From positions 1 to 6,307 of the forward strand of contig CAMCIX010000099.1 of NCBI GenBank assembly GCA_945875045.1: DNA of 6,307 nt. The letters run 5' to 3'. The notes under the pieces were generated by a model, which searched no databases, was not told the DNA's origin, and saw only the letters and a program-made list of their open reading frames with translations. Source of the DNA: an uncultured Clostridia bacterium. Its GTDB lineage: Bacteria; Bacillota; Clostridia; Oscillospirales; Acutalibacteraceae. Below, piece after piece: positions 4,660 through 6,307 of this stretch (the first letter of the stretch is position 1; each line of letters starts with the position of its first letter). Made by a program: the position numbers and the translations under genes.

Positions 4660-5067
4660 ATGAAATTCAACGAGAGACTTAAAGAATTGAGAGAAAAAAG
4701 CAAATTAACACAAGAGCAGCTCGCAAAGATTTCAGGTGTTTCCTCTCGTATGATACAGAGATATGAGTACGGAACATCTCGTCCTCGTTTAGATGCGGCA
4801 GAAAAGCTCGCAAAAGCTCTCAATGTAACAACAGATCAGCTTCTTGGAAATGGCGATATGCTTGTTGCACAAGCCGCAGAGAAATACGGCTCCAGAGGTG
4901 CAAAGCAGGCTCAGCAGCTCACCGAGGAAGTAACCGGCTTGTTTGCAGGCGGTGAAATGGCACAGGAAGATATGGATGTGATGATGAAAGCAATCCAGGA
5001 TGCTTATTGGATTGCGAAAGAAAAAAATAAAAAATACACCCCAAAGAAATACCGTTCCGAAGAGTAA
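4660..5067 (+). CDS. XRE-family (ImmR-like) transcriptional repressor
   Basis: This 135-residue protein has an N-terminal lambda-repressor-like HTH at residues 4-62: FNERLKELREKSKLTQEQLA, then SGVSSRMIQRYEYGTSRPRL and KALNVTTDQLL. The remainder (about 70-135) is a helical, charged tail including GLFAGGEMAQEDMD and AYWIAKEKNKKYTPKKYR, a type often seen in repressors paired with ImmA-family proteases. In ICEBs1 the ImmA protease cuts ImmR near residue 95. Here Phe95 lies in GLFAGGE, an attractive but unproven equivalent. The start is the ATG at 4660, with GAAGGGG (4646-4652) 7 bases upstream; the ATG at 4654 is too close to that SD. It probably binds the four TGTCGT sites upstream, repressing the polymerase operon and controlling itself. 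Confidence 0.93.
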   Translation: MKFNERLKELREKSKLTQEQLAKISGVSSRMIQRYEYGTSRPRLDAAEKLAKALNVTTDQLLGNGDMLVAQAAEKYGSRGAKQAQQLTEEVTGLFAGGEMAQEDMDVMMKAIQDAYWIAKEKNKKYTPKKYRSEE

Positions 5068-5100
5068 GTCCGTTTTATGGGACATATCTTTTGATAGGAT

Positions 5101-5126
5101 TAGTGTAGGAAGGTAGTGTAGGAAGG
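5101..5126 (+). repeat. Two tandem 13-bp repeats ahead of the ImmA-like gene
   Basis: TAGTGTAGGAAGG occurs twice in a row at 5101-5113 and 5114-5126. Each copy holds an SD-like AGGAAGG. The true SD for the protease gene, AAAGGGGTGA (5131-5140), follows directly. The repeats may act as ribosome standby sites, or may be a recent slippage duplication. An ATG at 5128 opens a 10-codon frame (MKGVRINVCL) overlapping the gene start, but its SD spacing is poor. Confidence 0.7.
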
Positions 5127-5146
5127 TATGAAAGGGGTGAGAATCA

Positions 5147-5671
5147 ATGTATGTTTGTAATTCCGAAATAGTGCAAAAGGCAAATCGGATTGTTGCTCAA
5201 TGCGGCACCCGTGATCCAAAGCGCATTGCGAGAGAACTCGGAATAGAGGTAATGTATTTGCCGTTTTCCAAACAGCGAGGCGCATATAAGGTTATCATGC
5301 GAAATCGCTTTATGTTCATCAAAGACAATCTGCATCCGGTTATGGAGAACATTGTCCTGCTGCACGAACTCGGACACGACACGCTGCACAGAGAAGAAGC
5401 CACCCGGACAGGCGGCTTTGAAGAATTTAATATCTTTGAAATGCAGGACAACCGTATGGAATATGAAGCAAACATTTTTGCTTCTCAAGTTGCTTTACCC
5501 GACGATGATTTTCTTGAGCTGGCTGAGAGAGGTTACGACACTCAGCAGATTGCAAGAGCATTGAACTCGGATATAAACCTTGTGGCTTTGAAGGCGGATA
5601 CGCTCATATCACAAGGATATAGGCTCAGACCGCAAGAACACTGTAATGACTTTCTCAAATACAATAGATAA
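5147..5671 (+). CDS. ImmA/IrrE-family metallo-endopeptidase
   Basis: This 174-residue protein has the family's zinc site: HELGH at residues 73-77 (two His ligands and the catalytic Glu), then the conserved MEYEANIFASQVALPDD segment (104-120), whose Glu supplies the third ligand. An upstream segment, GAYKVIMRNRFMFIKDNL, also fits the fold. Family members cleave XRE-type repressors: ImmA cuts ImmR of ICEBs1 and IrrE cuts DdrO in Deinococcus. The obvious substrate is the repressor encoded 79 bases upstream on the same strand. The start is the ATG at 5147, supported by AAAGGGGTGA at 5131-5140. The gene ends in a hairpin terminator overlapping the stop codon, so the pair forms a self-contained two-gene unit. 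It most likely works as the damage-responsive switch that opens the leftward operon. All catalytic residues appear present. Confidence 0.93.
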   Translation: MYVCNSEIVQKANRIVAQCGTRDPKRIARELGIEVMYLPFSKQRGAYKVIMRNRFMFIKDNLHPVMENIVLLHELGHDTLHREEATRTGGFEEFNIFEMQDNRMEYEANIFASQVALPDDDFLELAERGYDTQQIARALNSDINLVALKADTLISQGYRLRPQEHCNDFLKYNR

Positions 5672-5715
5672 GACCGCCTGCTCAAAAAGAGAGTAGACGG
5701 TCTTATTATCTTTTC
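5670..5715 (+). terminator. Intrinsic terminator after the ImmA-like gene
   Basis: AAGACCG (5670-5676) pairs with CGGTCTT (5698-5704), with further CT/AG and CTC/GAG pairing inside around an AAAAA loop. ATTATCTTTT follows, a moderate U-tract. The 5' arm overlaps the TAA stop codon (5669-5671). It separates the protease gene from the converging gene on the right and may serve both strands weakly. Confidence 0.75.
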
Positions 5716-5732
5716 ACATATAATATAGTTTG

Positions 5733-6307
5733 TTATCGATTGATTGTGATATATTCTTTTACTTCGCAAGCATATTCTGCTTTAAGATCATCCAAACCAA
5801 GAAGATTTTGAGACGGCATATTGTCTAGTATTATTATATCAAGAATTTGAAATCTCAATTCAATTACATATTTAATGTTTGCCAATAATGTTTTATTAAA
5901 TTGATCAACAAGAGCAGAAGAATTCTCATCATCATATAAATCAGAAAGATTTTCGTCAATTAGAGATGTGATTCCAGTTATATTCTCTTTTGCATCTTCT
6001 TCATTAGAATCTGTAATTATCGTATCATCCTGTAATGTTTCCAAAGAAGTAAGTAAAGCAGAAACAACCCAGTTGACTTCATTTACTTTTTCTTTTAGCT
6101 CTGACGCTTGCTCGTTCAAATTATCTGATGACAATATTCTTAATATATCATTCGTATCTTGTTTGAAATAATAGTAAAGCGAATAGATTACATCGGTATA
6201 TTCGTAATTTTCAGAATTGTTTGATTCATTTTTTATGCTGCAAGCGCACAATGAATGCTCATGTACGGTAAGGAAGCAAGCAACCGAAAACAAGAGATAG
6301 ACCGCCA
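5733..6307 (-). CDS. Probable lipoprotein of unknown function (N-terminus beyond window)
   Basis: A minus-strand frame runs from the right edge to TAA at 5733-5735, about 190 residues visible. The edge-proximal part reads AVYLLFSVACFLTVHEHSLC then ACS: a hydrophobic stretch followed by a lipobox-like LCAC, so this is probably an exported lipoprotein whose start codon and basic n-region lie outside the window. An in-frame TTG at 6293 has no SD, so I do not use it. The mature part is acidic, with helix-forming segments (NLNEQASELKEKVNEVNWVV, DLYDDENSSALVDQFNKTLL) and no recognisable enzyme motif. The gene is visibly more AT-rich than its neighbours. It converges on the protease gene across a terminator, so it is not part of that operon. 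It may be cargo or flanking host DNA. Confidence 0.6.
   Translation of the reverse strand, partial: AVYLLFSVACFLTVHEHSLCACSIKNESNNSENYEYTDVIYSLYYYFKQDTNDILRILSSDNLNEQASELKEKVNEVNWVVSALLTSLETLQDDTIITDSNEEDAKENITGITSLIDENLSDLYDDENSSALVDQFNKTLLANIKYVIELRFQILDIIILDNMPSQNLLGLDDLKAEYACEVKEYITINR

Noticed and set aside
5672..6306. Similar GACCGCC strings near 5672 and 6300 as possible direct repeats of an element end
   Set aside because: The match is about 8 bases, one copy lies inside a terminator stem and the other in a coding frame, with no target-site pattern.
1..6307. CRISPR arrays, tRNA or rRNA genes, insertion sequences
   Set aside because: No regularly spaced repeats, tRNA-like cloverleaf, rRNA segment or transposase motif was seen on either strand.

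Overview
The window looks like part of an integrative and conjugative element, or a similar mobile island, from a Clostridia-type Firmicute. This rests on strong GGAGG-type Shine-Dalgarno (SD) sites, TTG starts, and the protein families: an ImmR/ImmA-like pair, a Y-family polymerase, an element-type sigma factor, a PemK/MazF-like protein and excisionase-like HTH proteins. No database search was possible. Family calls come from motifs read in the translations.

Layout, from the regulatory centre outwards. At about 4500-4660 is a control region with four copies of a TGTCGT half-site and two promoters. Rightwards (+) it drives an XRE-type repressor (4660-5067) and an ImmA/IrrE-like zinc protease (5147-5671), ending in a terminator (5670-5715). 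Leftwards (-) a consensus promoter (TTGACA, 17 bp, TATAAT) drives a long co-oriented gene series. In order these are a Y-family translesion polymerase (3227-4462), a small companion protein (2954-3214), a zinc-ribbon protein (2687-2884) and an unknown protein with a CCSGH motif (2194-2676). A 350-base leader-like gap (1844-2193) follows, then a sigma-70-like factor (1304-1843), a PemK/MazF-like protein with an extra zinc ribbon (635-1216), an excisionase-like HTH protein (391-642), and another HTH protein that runs off the left edge (1-301). An integrase probably lies beyond that edge, but it is not visible.

The likely logic, by analogy with ICEBs1, is that ImmA cleaves the repressor after DNA damage. 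This would release the leftward operon, producing a lesion-bypass polymerase, a sigma factor and candidate recombination-directionality factors. The most unusual part is the untranslated stretch before the sigma gene. It has a terminator with a mutually exclusive antiterminator, then a 13-codon leader ORF with a good SD, then a 15-bp hairpin whose 3' arm buries the SD of the sigma gene. This looks like two stacked attenuators controlling entry into the sigma/PemK/HTH part of the operon.

Right of the terminator the DNA becomes visibly more AT-rich. It carries the 3' portion of a minus-strand gene for a probable lipoprotein of unknown function (5733-6307), which may be separate cargo.
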